The translations under genes and the position numbers were made by a program. Under the pieces are notes generated by a model. The model was not told where the DNA came from. It searched no databases and saw only the letters and a list, made by a program, of their open reading frames with translations. From NCBI GenBank assembly GCA_937890245.1, contig CALACF010000454.1:1-5783 (forward strand): a stretch of DNA of 5,783 bases. The letters run 5' to 3'. Source of the stretch: an uncultured Flavobacteriales bacterium. GTDB lineage: Bacteria; Bacteroidota; Bacteroidia; Flavobacteriales_D; Sanyastnellaceae. Positions 1 through 5,783 of the stretch are shown here, in pieces (within the stretch, counting starts at the first letter, position 1; the number at the start of each line of letters is the position of its first letter).

Positions 1-456
1 GCCCGATCCGAAGCGCTTGTACACGGCTTCTTTGGCTGCCCAAAGCCGGGTGAGGCCGGCCAGATCCTGGTCACTGGCCAGCCAGTCGAGGGCTTCATCA
101 GCTGAAATCACCCGGCGCCCGACCCGAATGAGTTGCTCGCGCGGGCGTTCGATGTCGATGCCGAGGGGCCGATCTCCATGGGCGACTGCAGCCCAACCTT
201 CGGTGTGGGAAATGGAGGTGTACGCCCAGTCTTTGACGACGGGCCTGCGATTGACGTCGCGCGACGGCGGCGAGGGGGCTCCCAATTCGATTAAGAGCTT
301 CGAGACGCCGGCGCGCTCAACTGCCCTTTTTTCGAGCGCTTCGTCACAATAGGCCGCCCATGGGCCCGTCAGAGAATTGGCATCATCTGCCCGAAAAGCG
401 CGGATTGCAACCTTTACAGGCGTGGATAAAAGCGTTTGAATGTGGGTCGAAGCCAT
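1..456 (-). CDS. 4'-phosphopantetheinyl transferase (C-terminus beyond left edge)
   Basis: This enzyme transfers the 4'-phosphopantetheine arm of coenzyme A to a serine of acyl or peptidyl carrier proteins in the cytoplasm. Reading the minus strand from the ATG at 456-454 gives 152 residues, open to the window edge. The superfamily motifs are in the right order: SISHT at residues 81-85, LGIDIE at 98-103 (D101 and E103 are the expected Mg2+ ligands) and LWAAKEAVYK at 138-147 (E143 the third metal ligand, K142 and K147 the conserved lysines). Proteins of this type usually run to about 200-230 residues, so roughly the last quarter to third is missing because of the edge, not because the gene is broken. 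It is divergent from ahcY with a 30-bp gap, and the ahcY promoter overlaps its first codons. The motif layout fits the Sfp/AcpT-like group. Whether it serves fatty-acid synthase or a secondary pathway cannot be told here. A plus-strand ORF over 17-352 is its shadow. Confidence 0.9.
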   Translation of the reverse strand, partial: MASTHIQTLLSTPVKVAIRAFRADDANSLTGPWAAYCDEALEKRAVERAGVSKLLIELGAPSPPSRDVNRRPVVKDWAYTSISHTEGWAAVAHGDRPLGIDIERPREQLIRVGRRVISADEALDWLASDQDLAGLTRLWAAKEAVYKRFGSG

Positions 457-468
457 CGCGTACCTTTG
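435..468 (+). promoter_or_regulatory. Predicted Bacteroidota-type promoter of ahcY
   Basis: The octamer tacctttg at 461-468 matches the Bacteroidota -7 consensus TAnnTTTG at every fixed position. A tttg at 435-438 can serve as the -33 element, with a 22-bp spacer that is at the long end of the usual range. Transcription would start at about 473-477, leaving a leader of only about 10-14 nt before the ahcY ATG at 487. That leader has no Shine-Dalgarno motif and is A-rich in part, as is common in this phylum. The -33 element lies inside the first codons of the divergent phosphopantetheinyl transferase gene. The -7 match is direct; the -33 assignment and the start site are inferred. Confidence 0.6.
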
Positions 469-486
469 CACCGCAATTAACACCTC

Positions 487-1806
487 ATGTCTGTTACGAA
501 CACCGATACCATCCTTCCATACAAGGTCAAGGATATTAATTTGGCCGATTGGGGCCGCAAGGAAATCCGCCTCGCCGAAGCTGAAATGCCGGGTTTGATG
601 GCGTTGCGCGAGCGCCACGGCAAGGATAAGCCACTGAAGGGCGCTCGGATTGCGGGTTGTTTGCATATGACCATCCAGACCGCGGTTTTGATTGAGACGC
701 TCGTGGAGCTCGGTGCCGATGTGCAGTGGTCGTCTTGCAATATTTTTTCTACGCAGGACCACGCCGCCGCTGCCATTGCCGTCACGGGTGTACCTGTTTA
801 CGCTTGGAAGGGTTTGACCGAGGAGGAGTACGAATGGTGCGTGAAGCAGACCCTCTTTTTCGGGGAGGACCGCAAGCCGCTCAATTTGATCTTGGACGAT
901 GGCGGTGATTTGACCAACATCGTTTTGGACGACCATCCAGAAATTGCCGCAGGCATCAAGGGCATTTCAGAGGAGACGACAACAGGCGTGCTGCGCTTGT
1001 ATGACCGCCAGCGCAATGGCACCCTGACAATGCCCGCGATCAACGTGAATGATTCGGTGACCAAGAGCAAGTTCGACAACAAGTACGGTTGCCGCGAGTC
1101 ATTGGTCGACGCCATCCGCCGCGCCACCGACGTTATGATGGCTGGAAAGATTGCCGCTGTCGCTGGATTTGGTGACGTGGGCAAGGGCTCGGCTGAGTCT
1201 CTTCGCAATGCAGGTTGCCGCGTGATTGTCTCAGAAATCGATCCTATCTGCGCCCTGCAAGCGGCCATGGAGGGCTTCGAGGTGAAGAAAATGATCGACG
1301 CCGTCGCTGAAGCTGACATCGTGGTCACGGCCACTGGTAACAAGGACATCATCACTGGCGCCCATTTCGAGGCGATGAAGGACAAGGTCATCGTGTGCAA
1401 CATTGGCCACTTTGACAACGAAATTGATGTGGCTTGGCTCGATGCCAATCACGGCAAGTCAAAAGACGAGATCAAGCCCCAAGTTGACCAATACACGATC
1501 AACGGAAAGGACATCATCCTCCTGGCAGAAGGCCGTTTGGTTAACCTCGGCTGCGCAACGGGCCACCCGTCGTTCGTGATGAGCAACAGCTTCACCAACC
1601 AAGTACTCGCTCAACTCGAGCTTTGGCTGCACAGCGACAATTACGACAACGAAGTCTACACCTTGCCCAAGCAACTCGACGAAGAAGTCGCGCGCTTGCA
1701 CTTAGAAAAAGTGGGTGTGGTACTTGAAGTGCTCAGCCAGGAGCAAGCCGATTACATCGGCGTTCCAGTCGAGGGCCCGTACAAGGGCGAAGCGTACCGT
1801 TACTGA
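487..1806 (+). CDS. ahcY: Adenosylhomocysteinase (S-adenosyl-L-homocysteine hydrolase)
   Basis: AhcY reversibly splits S-adenosylhomocysteine into adenosine and homocysteine. This relieves product inhibition of methyltransferases and feeds the methionine cycle in the cytoplasm. The 439-residue protein is full length. By alignment from memory to the human enzyme, the catalytic set is intact: H60, D138, E163, K193, D197, N198, C202 and H308 match human H55, D131, E156, K186, D190, N191, C195 and H301. The Rossmann NAD loop is GFGDVGKG at 227-234, with E250 as the likely ribose-binding acidic residue. The C-terminal tail ends in YRY and keeps K433 and Y437, which reach into the neighbouring subunit's NAD site in the tetramer. 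Other signatures are SCNIFSTQDHAAAAIA at 83-98 and NLGCATGHPSFVMS at 353-366. The ATG at 487 suits the family N-terminus and lies just below a predicted promoter. It converges on the downstream lipoprotein gene with a 30-bp gap and no visible hairpin terminator there. Confidence 0.98.
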   Translation: MSVTNTDTILPYKVKDINLADWGRKEIRLAEAEMPGLMALRERHGKDKPLKGARIAGCLHMTIQTAVLIETLVELGADVQWSSCNIFSTQDHAAAAIAVTGVPVYAWKGLTEEEYEWCVKQTLFFGEDRKPLNLILDDGGDLTNIVLDDHPEIAAGIKGISEETTTGVLRLYDRQRNGTLTMPAINVNDSVTKSKFDNKYGCRESLVDAIRRATDVMMAGKIAAVAGFGDVGKGSAESLRNAGCRVIVSEIDPICALQAAMEGFEVKKMIDAVAEADIVVTATGNKDIITGAHFEAMKDKVIVCNIGHFDNEIDVAWLDANHGKSKDEIKPQVDQYTINGKDIILLAEGRLVNLGCATGHPSFVMSNSFTNQVLAQLELWLHSDNYDNEVYTLPKQLDEEVARLHLEKVGVVLEVLSQEQADYIGVPVEGPYKGEAYRY

Positions 1807-1838
1807 GCCCGCAATCAGCCCGCAATCAGCCCGCGATC
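1806..1838. repeat. 11-bp tandem repeat, three units, between convergent genes
   Basis: The unit agcccgcaatc occurs at 1806-1816 and 1817-1827, and a third time with one change (agcccgcgatc) at 1828-1838. The first unit starts on the last base of the ahcY stop codon. The third runs into the stop codon (1837-1839) of the converging lipoprotein gene, so the array fills essentially the whole 30-bp gap. It forms no inverted repeat. It is probably a slippage product in tolerant sequence. Confidence 0.85.
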
Positions 1839-2289
1839 AGTTCGTGATGCTCAACACAGGAGAAATCCAGTTCGTGTTGTAGCGCTCAAGTGGGGCCGTG
1901 GTCGGCCCTGCAATGATCGACCCGTCGAAGATATACCACTGCGAATCCGAGCAGGGGTCTTCGATGGTGTAGCCATCTGAAAGCACTTTGCATTGGCATG
2001 CAGCGCCTACGTCGTAGGGGCTGTGCCGATCGAAAACGACGAATTCATCCAGTGTATACCGATAGACGATCAGCCCGCGGCTGCCGCCACTGACATACAC
2101 CCAATTTCCAGGAAACTGCAGGCTGTTGTAAGCGGGCAGCAGGGTGTTCAAATCGACGTTGACCTCCACATACGGGATCACGCCGACGGGCTCCTTGCAA
2201 CTTTCCGCTCCTGAAATCATGGCGATAGCCGCCGCGACAAGTACGAGCCGGCTGGGCCATTTTCTGGGTGCATGCGCGATTTTATTCAT
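1837..2289 (-). CDS. Predicted lipoprotein with degenerate Rieske-like domain
   Basis: This is a 150-residue protein of unknown function. The N-terminus has a basic stretch (RK at 9-10, R14), a hydrophobic core at 15-26 and a cysteine at C31 preceded by AES, a loose lipobox. It is therefore probably exported and lipid-anchored. The rest resembles a Rieske fold: a beta-rich stretch with GNWVYVSGG at 61-69 and GLIVYR at 72-77, then FVVFDRHSPYD at 83-93, C98 and C100, PCSDSQW at 112-118, FDG at 121-123 and GP at 128-129 with a late Leu/Tyr (L134, Y137). In true Rieske proteins the two loops read C-P-H and C-x-x-H. Here the first aligns with S90-P91-Y92 and the second with C113-S-D-S116, so three of the four cluster ligands are missing and a bound [2Fe-2S] cluster is unlikely. 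The start codon overlaps the end of tsaB by 8 bp, suggesting coupled translation. The fold call is from pattern only; the family resembles Bacteroidota lipoproteins I recall as hypothetical or Rieske-like. Confidence 0.75.
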   Translation of the reverse strand: MNKIAHAPRKWPSRLVLVAAAIAMISGAESCKEPVGVIPYVEVNVDLNTLLPAYNSLQFPGNWVYVSGGSRGLIVYRYTLDEFVVFDRHSPYDVGAACQCKVLSDGYTIEDPCSDSQWYIFDGSIIAGPTTAPLERYNTNWISPVLSITN

Positions 2290-2983
2290 TTCTCAATCCC
2301 AATGGGTCTTTGGGCCGACCTGCGACGAAGGCCTTCAGGTAGCCGGGCTCAAATGTAGCGAGGTCCTCGAATTTTCCGGCTGTAAAACGCGCTGTCGCGG
2401 GAACGCACAAGGCGGCGGCCGATGGAAAGCTGTCGTCAAACGTCCACGCGCCCGCCTCCGCAAGCACGTCTTGGCATTTCATAGCGCCGTCCCCAATCAA
2501 GACCACGCGACCTTCGAGATCGGCCATGAAGTTGGAGTCGACCACTGTGGCCACGGGCGCTCCATCACTGTCAAACGTGTATATTTCCATGCGCCGCGCG
2601 TCGAGGGCGGGCACTATGTGGCGGGCCTCAGGATGTCGATCGCGCCCTTGCAAGACCAAGAGCTCAAGCGTGGAAACGGCGATCAGGGGAATACCAAGTG
2701 CACAGCACATTCCCTTTGCTGCAGCCGCACCAATGCGCAAACCCGTGAAGGACCCCGGTCCTGAACCGATCGCAATGGCGTCTAAATCGCTCGGCGAAAG
2801 CCCAGCGTCGCGGACCAGCCCGTCGATCATTACGTGCAGTTTTTCTGCGTGGCTGTAGTTTTCGGTGGCCGCTTCGTCCAGCGCGATTACGCGAGCGTTC
2901 GGCTCAACGGAATCGCCCCCGCATTCAACCAAGGCCGCGCTGCAATTGAGCGTGGACGTTTCAATGCAGAGAATCCTCGCCAT
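2282..2983 (-). CDS. tsaB: tRNA threonylcarbamoyladenosine biosynthesis protein TsaB
   Basis: TsaB (formerly YeaZ) is the ASKHA-fold partner of TsaD. Together with TsaE they transfer the threonylcarbamoyl group to A37 of ANN-decoding tRNAs in the cytoplasm. From the ATG at 2983 the protein has 233 residues, usual for the family. Recognisable parts are the N-terminal strand ARILCIETST at residues 2-11, SHAEKL at 44-49, GPGSFTGLRIG at 75-85 followed by AAAAKG, and ALDARRMEIY at 126-135. The C-terminus has the EPGYLKAF stretch near residue 212. Three in-frame ATGs lie at 3001, 2995 and 2983. I chose 2983 because family members begin with M-x-x-I-L-x-I-E-T, and the six extra residues (MTMATT) are coded by repeated DNA within the preceding gene. 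The start overlaps the adaptor gene's end by 23 bp, or 41 bp if 3001 is used. Like other stand-alone TsaB proteins it is a dimerisation partner rather than the catalytic subunit. Confidence 0.95.
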   Translation of the reverse strand: MARILCIETSTLNCSAALVECGGDSVEPNARVIALDEAATENYSHAEKLHVMIDGLVRDAGLSPSDLDAIAIGSGPGSFTGLRIGAAAAKGMCCALGIPLIAVSTLELLVLQGRDRHPEARHIVPALDARRMEIYTFDSDGAPVATVVDSNFMADLEGRVVLIGDGAMKCQDVLAEAGAWTFDDSFPSAAALCVPATARFTAGKFEDLATFEPGYLKAFVAGRPKDPLGLRNE

Positions 2984-4277
2984 CGTCGTTGCCATCGTCA
3001 TCGCCGCCCTTTACTTCGACGGCATCGCCGTCTTCGAGTTTGCGGCTGAGCGTCTCATACGGGCCGGTCACCAGCAACGTGCCGGGGGCGGGCCCTTCCT
3101 TGAGCGCGATGAAGTGGTTGTCCTGGATGCCTGTTTTGACGCTGACCCGCTCGACATTACCATCTTCGCCCAGGGCAAAGACCACGAGCTGTACGAGGTT
3201 GGATGCCGAGGCGCCCAAGGCCGACTTCGCCGTGTCGTTGCGGGTGGTGACCGCTTGGATGGGGACGGCTGGGATGTCGTACAGCGTTTTCGTGCGTATC
3301 TCGACTGTGGCGGACATGCCGGGCCGGAAGATGGCGGCGGCCTCACCCGCTTCGATGGTCGATAGGTCTTGGGGCAGAACGCGCACCTTGACGCTGAAGT
3401 TGGTGACGTCGTTCAGCGAGAGATTCGTGCTGCCGGCTCCGTTGAGGGCCGTGTTGCCAATCTCAGTGACGATGCCCAAGAAGGATTGGTCTATGTACGC
3501 ATCCACTTCAATGCTTGCCGTATCGCCCAGGCTGACTTTCACGATGTCGCTCTCGTTCACCTCCACGTCGACTTCCATCGCGGTCAGGTCTGAAACGCGC
3601 ATGATGACCTCGCCTTGAAACGATCCGATGCCTTGGACGCCTTCGCCGATTTCCTTGGTCAGGGCGGTGACGACGCCGTTTTGCGGGGCGCGCAATACAG
3701 TCCGGTCGAGGTTGTCGCTGGACTCTCCAACGGTAGCACGTGCGCTGCGGATGGTGAACTCTGCGGAGCGCACAGATTGCTGTGACGCTTCGAGATCGGC
3801 CTTTGCCGACTGGTGGGAAACCTCGGATTGCTCGAAGTCTGCACGGCTCAGCACGCCTTGTGCGAAGAGGGCTTGGCTACGCGTCCAAGCGAGTTCAGCT
3901 GCACCCCAGGCAGCTTGTGCCTGAATGAAGCGAGCGCTTGCCGTGGCAGCTGAGGCCTGGGCGTTGTTCAGTGCGGCTTGGGCTTGGCTGAGGCGGGACT
4001 CGTAAATATCTGGGTTGATCTGTGCGAGCAAGTCGCCGGCTTCCACTACATCGCCCTCGCGTACGGGCAAGGCGATCAGTTGGCCGCTCACTTCGGCAGA
4101 AATCTTCACCTCCACCTCGGGCTGGATGCGCCCCGAGGCGATGACCGTCTCGGTAATGGTCCGCCGCACTACTTTTTGTGTCTCCACTTGGGTGGGTTCG
4201 GGACCGCCTCCAAAGACTGCCGCCGCCCCAATGAGAGCGACCAATCCGCCGCCGATCCAAAGATATTTCCGCTTCAT
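2961..4277 (-). CDS. Efflux pump periplasmic adaptor subunit (MacA/HlyD-type membrane fusion protein)
   Basis: This protein links an inner-membrane pump to the TolC-like channel coded just upstream. From the ATG at 4277 it has 438 residues: a short basic N-terminus and one membrane segment at about 5-24; the first half of a biotinyl-lipoyl domain at about 45-88 (ASGRIQPEVEVKISAEVSG, then VREGDVVEAGDLLAQINP); a long Ala/Gln/Ser-rich coiled-coil hairpin at about 92-190; the second lipoyl half with TVLRAPQNGVV at 193-203; a beta-barrel domain at about 231-330 ending in FRPGMSATVEI; a membrane-proximal domain to about 422; and an acidic tail (DDDGNDDGED). The order fits MacA-like adaptors, but the pump partner (ABC or RND) is not in the window. 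The frame is open to a TTG at 4322 that would overlap tolC by 11 bp. I prefer the ATG because it begins directly with the basic-then-hydrophobic anchor (MKRKYLW) and because the upstream segment is a tandem 11-bp repeat. The last 23 bp overlap tsaB. Confidence 0.92.
   Translation of the reverse strand: MKRKYLWIGGGLVALIGAAAVFGGGPEPTQVETQKVVRRTITETVIASGRIQPEVEVKISAEVSGQLIALPVREGDVVEAGDLLAQINPDIYESRLSQAQAALNNAQASAATASARFIQAQAAWGAAELAWTRSQALFAQGVLSRADFEQSEVSHQSAKADLEASQQSVRSAEFTIRSARATVGESSDNLDRTVLRAPQNGVVTALTKEIGEGVQGIGSFQGEVIMRVSDLTAMEVDVEVNESDIVKVSLGDTASIEVDAYIDQSFLGIVTEIGNTALNGAGSTNLSLNDVTNFSVKVRVLPQDLSTIEAGEAAAIFRPGMSATVEIRTKTLYDIPAVPIQAVTTRNDTAKSALGASASNLVQLVVFALGEDGNVERVSVKTGIQDNHFIALKEGPAPGTLLVTGPYETLSRKLEDGDAVEVKGGDDDGNDDGEDSLH
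2979..2999. repeat. Short direct repeat coding the adaptor's acidic tail and the tsaB start
   Basis: The 9-mer gccatcgtc occurs at 2979-2987 and 2991-2999, a 12-bp period. On the minus strand it encodes the Asp/Gly-rich end of the adaptor in one frame. In another frame it supplies two of tsaB's three candidate ATG codons (2995 and 2983). Confidence 0.75.
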
Positions 4278-4297
4278 GTCGTCTTGATGTCGTCTTG
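4276..4297. repeat. Perfect 11-bp tandem duplication at the adaptor start codon
   Basis: atgtcgtcttg is present at 4276-4286 and again at 4287-4297. On the minus strand the two copies lie immediately before the adaptor start, and the end of the second copy supplies the A and T of the ATG (4277-4275). Only this copy is followed by G, so only one ATG is formed. Because 11 is not a multiple of three, gain or loss of a unit would disrupt a reading frame beginning at the upstream TTG (4322) but not one beginning at the ATG. This favours the ATG as the true start. Confidence 0.85.
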
Positions 4298-4311
4298 ATT
4301 TCTTCGTGGAT

Positions 4312-5783
4312 TTACTGGCCAATCGCCCGGTCCAATCGGATGCTTCGCCCGCCGTAGTAGTCCAAGATCGCCAATTTGAAGATCATATCGTACTGTTTGC
4401 GTAGGGCTTCCATCTTGGCGTTGTCCCGGCGGTTTCGCGCCTGCGTGAAATCGACCTGGTTCGAAGCCCCTTGCTCATACCGAAGCTCAGCGTACTCAAA
4501 TGCGCGCTGGGCAGCATTGTGCGCGTCCTCACTGGCCATCCACGCCTCCCGTGAAATCCGCGCGTCGCTGTGCGCCGCCTCGACACTTTGGGTCAAAATT
4601 TGTCGGGTGCTTTCCAATGCCAATTCAGCCCGGTCCATCGAAATTTCCGCCCGTTTCACGCCATTGCGTACCCGGTGTCCGTTGAAGATGGGAATGCTCA
4701 GCGAGAAAAAGACGCTCTGGTTGAGGTTCTCTTCAAACTGGTTGCTAAAGGGTCGAACGCTGAACTCGCTGTACGTTTGGGCGACTGTCATCACGAGTTC
4801 TTCGGTTGAAGGCAGGTAGCCAATGGGGTAGATTTCTAGGCTCGGGTCACCTACAGGGTCCTTGGCCGCGCCAGAGAAGCCGGTTCCGTAACTCCAGCTG
4901 GCCGAGAGGGAGGGTTGGGCCTGAGATTTGGCGAGGGCGTGGTCGATTTCGCTTGTCCGGACGCCCGACTCGGCCGATTTGATTTCGGGGAAACTCTCCA
5001 GGGCCGAGGCGAGCAAAATATCCCGGCGGGGCATTTCCACTGCGCCACGGAATAGGCTCAAATCTGGCCGCTCGACGGTGATGCTTTCGGCGGCAGAACC
5101 TTCGAGTCGCAAAACCTGGGCGAGGCCGAGTCGTGCGATATCGAATTGGCCTTGAGCGGATACGATGTTTGACTGGTCGCCGGCGAGTTGTGCGCGGATG
5201 TCGAGCAGATCGCCCTCAGCCGCAGCTCCCGCGTTGACAAGGCGCAAGACACGCTCGACTTGCTCCGCTGTGCTCGCTTTGTTTGAGCGTGCAATTTCGA
5301 GCTGGTCCTGAGAAAAGAGCACGCCCAAGAAAGCTGAGGCCACTTGCATGGCGACGTTGTTGCGCGCGGCTTCAAGATCTTCTCGCGCTCCGATAAATGC
5401 CTCTTCAGCCCTGTCAATCCCGAGCTGGGCGGCCCGCCCGTTGTAGAGCGAAACATTTGAACCGAGGCTTAAGCTGTTGCTGCGAATCCGCGCAGAAGCA
5501 AAGGTGTTGGTGAAGGGGTCAACGCGCTGTCCCCAGTTGTAGCCGTGCGATGAGCTTGCGTTTAGCGAGGGAAGGCGCGCGCCTTTGGCGTCGGAAATGT
5601 CGAGCCCACCGAGGTTGAGGGACAATTCACTCTGGGCGATGCTCAGGTTCTCGCGCTGGGCGTGATCGATGGCGCGATCGAACCACCAATGATCGAGGCT
5701 CCCATCTCGCATAACCCACCCCCGCCCACTGAACGAAGCGCTCCCGCTCGCCGTCGCCGGCGCCGGTCCTAAGAATCTCCGAT
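4312..5783 (-). CDS. TolC-family outer-membrane efflux channel (5' end beyond right edge)
   Basis: This is the outer-membrane duct of a tripartite exporter, expected to be a trimer with a beta-barrel and a long alpha-helical tunnel. The first ATG in the window is at 5712 and gives 466 residues. Residue numbers here count from it. The N-terminal repeat has FDRAIDHAQRENLSIAQSEL at 11-30, AKGARLPSLNAS at 42-53, GYNWGQRVDPFTNTF at 57-71 and LGSNVSLYNG at 83-92, then helical segments at about 95-200. The second repeat shows the same pattern: FPEIKSAESGV at 241-251, QAQPSLSASWSYG at 264-276, SLSIPIFNGHRVRN at 337-350, long helices at 352-440 and ILDYYGG at 449-455. From 5712 there is no signal peptide, which an outer-membrane protein needs. 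The frame stays open from there to the window edge (residues such as RRFLGPAPATASG), so the real start is probably outside. The next gene, the adaptor, begins 34 bp downstream. The WGQ..DPFTN motif is typical of Bacteroidota members. Confidence 0.92.
   Translation of the reverse strand, partial: RRFLGPAPATASGSASFSGRGWVMRDGSLDHWWFDRAIDHAQRENLSIAQSELSLNLGGLDISDAKGARLPSLNASSSHGYNWGQRVDPFTNTFASARIRSNSLSLGSNVSLYNGRAAQLGIDRAEEAFIGAREDLEAARNNVAMQVASAFLGVLFSQDQLEIARSNKASTAEQVERVLRLVNAGAAAEGDLLDIRAQLAGDQSNIVSAQGQFDIARLGLAQVLRLEGSAAESITVERPDLSLFRGAVEMPRRDILLASALESFPEIKSAESGVRTSEIDHALAKSQAQPSLSASWSYGTGFSGAAKDPVGDPSLEIYPIGYLPSTEELVMTVAQTYSEFSVRPFSNQFEENLNQSVFFSLSIPIFNGHRVRNGVKRAEISMDRAELALESTRQILTQSVEAAHSDARISREAWMASEDAHNAAQRAFEYAELRYEQGASNQVDFTQARNRRDNAKMEALRKQYDMIFKLAILDYYGGRSIRLDRAIGQ

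Noticed and set aside
457..486. Possible S-adenosylhomocysteine riboswitch in front of ahcY
   Set aside because: The gap is 30 bp and the predicted leader about 10-14 nt, far too short for a known SAH or SAM aptamer.
798..1448. 216-codon minus-strand open frame opposite ahcY
   Set aside because: It lies wholly inside a highly conserved enzyme gene, its translation shows no recognisable domain, and long antisense frames are expected in G+C-rich coding DNA.
1836..1848. Small hairpin atca-gttcg-tgat at the end of the convergent gap
   Set aside because: The stem has only 4 bp, is not extended by flanking bases and has no T-tract.
1893..1908. Perfect 6-bp G+C-rich hairpin (gggccg, loop tggt, cggccc) about 85 bp past ahcY
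   Set aside because: It has no T-run on either strand and lies inside the lipoprotein coding sequence (around the GPTTAP residues), so it is not supported as an intrinsic terminator.
2144..2764. 206-codon plus-strand open frame across the lipoprotein and tsaB genes
   Set aside because: It is antisense to two well-supported genes, spans their junction and has no recognisable motif.
2865..3618. Overlapping plus-strand open frames of 166 and 209 codons opposite tsaB and the adaptor
   Set aside because: Both are shadows of the adaptor coding sequence. The protein on the minus strand has a full, ordered domain set.
4278..4322. TTG start at 4322 for the adaptor, giving 15 extra residues
   Set aside because: The added segment (MASKSTKKSRRHQDD) is partly coded by an 11-bp tandem repeat, overlaps the channel gene, and is less typical than the ATG that leads directly into the membrane anchor.

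Overview
This window looks like chromosomal DNA from a member of the Bacteroidota with a fairly high G+C content for that phylum (judged by eye). Three things point there. A TAnnTTTG-type -7 promoter box (tacctttg) sits just upstream of ahcY, and the genes lack clear Shine-Dalgarno sequences. The TolC-family protein carries the GYNWGQ..DPFTNTF signature that I associate with Bacteroidota. A small lipoprotein resembles a family of Rieske-fold lipoproteins seen in that phylum. I cannot name a family or genus.

Layout: (1) 1-456, minus strand: the N-terminal 152 residues of a 4'-phosphopantetheinyl transferase, cut by the left edge. (2) 487-1806, plus strand: a complete S-adenosylhomocysteine hydrolase gene, ahcY, divergent from the transferase across only 30 bp. 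Its predicted promoter overlaps the start of the transferase gene. (3) 1837-5783, minus strand: a tightly packed run of four genes converging on ahcY. In transcription order it encodes a TolC-family outer-membrane channel (5' end beyond the right edge), a MacA/HlyD-type periplasmic adaptor, TsaB of the tRNA t6A machinery, and a small predicted lipoprotein with a degenerate Rieske-like domain. Junctions are +34 bp, a 23-bp overlap (with the start chosen here) and an 8-bp overlap, so a single transcript with coupled translation is likely.

How the genes work together: the TolC-like channel and the adaptor are two of the three parts of a tripartite export pump. The inner-membrane ABC or RND pump is not downstream in this window, so it must lie upstream beyond the right edge or elsewhere. 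TsaB is a housekeeping protein that shares the transcript, with no obvious functional tie to efflux. AhcY clears S-adenosylhomocysteine from methylation reactions. The phosphopantetheinyl transferase activates acyl or peptidyl carrier proteins.

I saw no RNA genes, mobile elements, CRISPR arrays or gene-free stretch over 300 bases. Non-coding DNA is limited to gaps of about 30 bp. This is mostly an ordinary housekeeping region. The more unusual items are the cluster-ligand-poor Rieske-like lipoprotein, the promoter embedded in a divergent gene start, two separate 11-bp tandem repeats at gene boundaries, and the dual-coding acidic tail of the adaptor.
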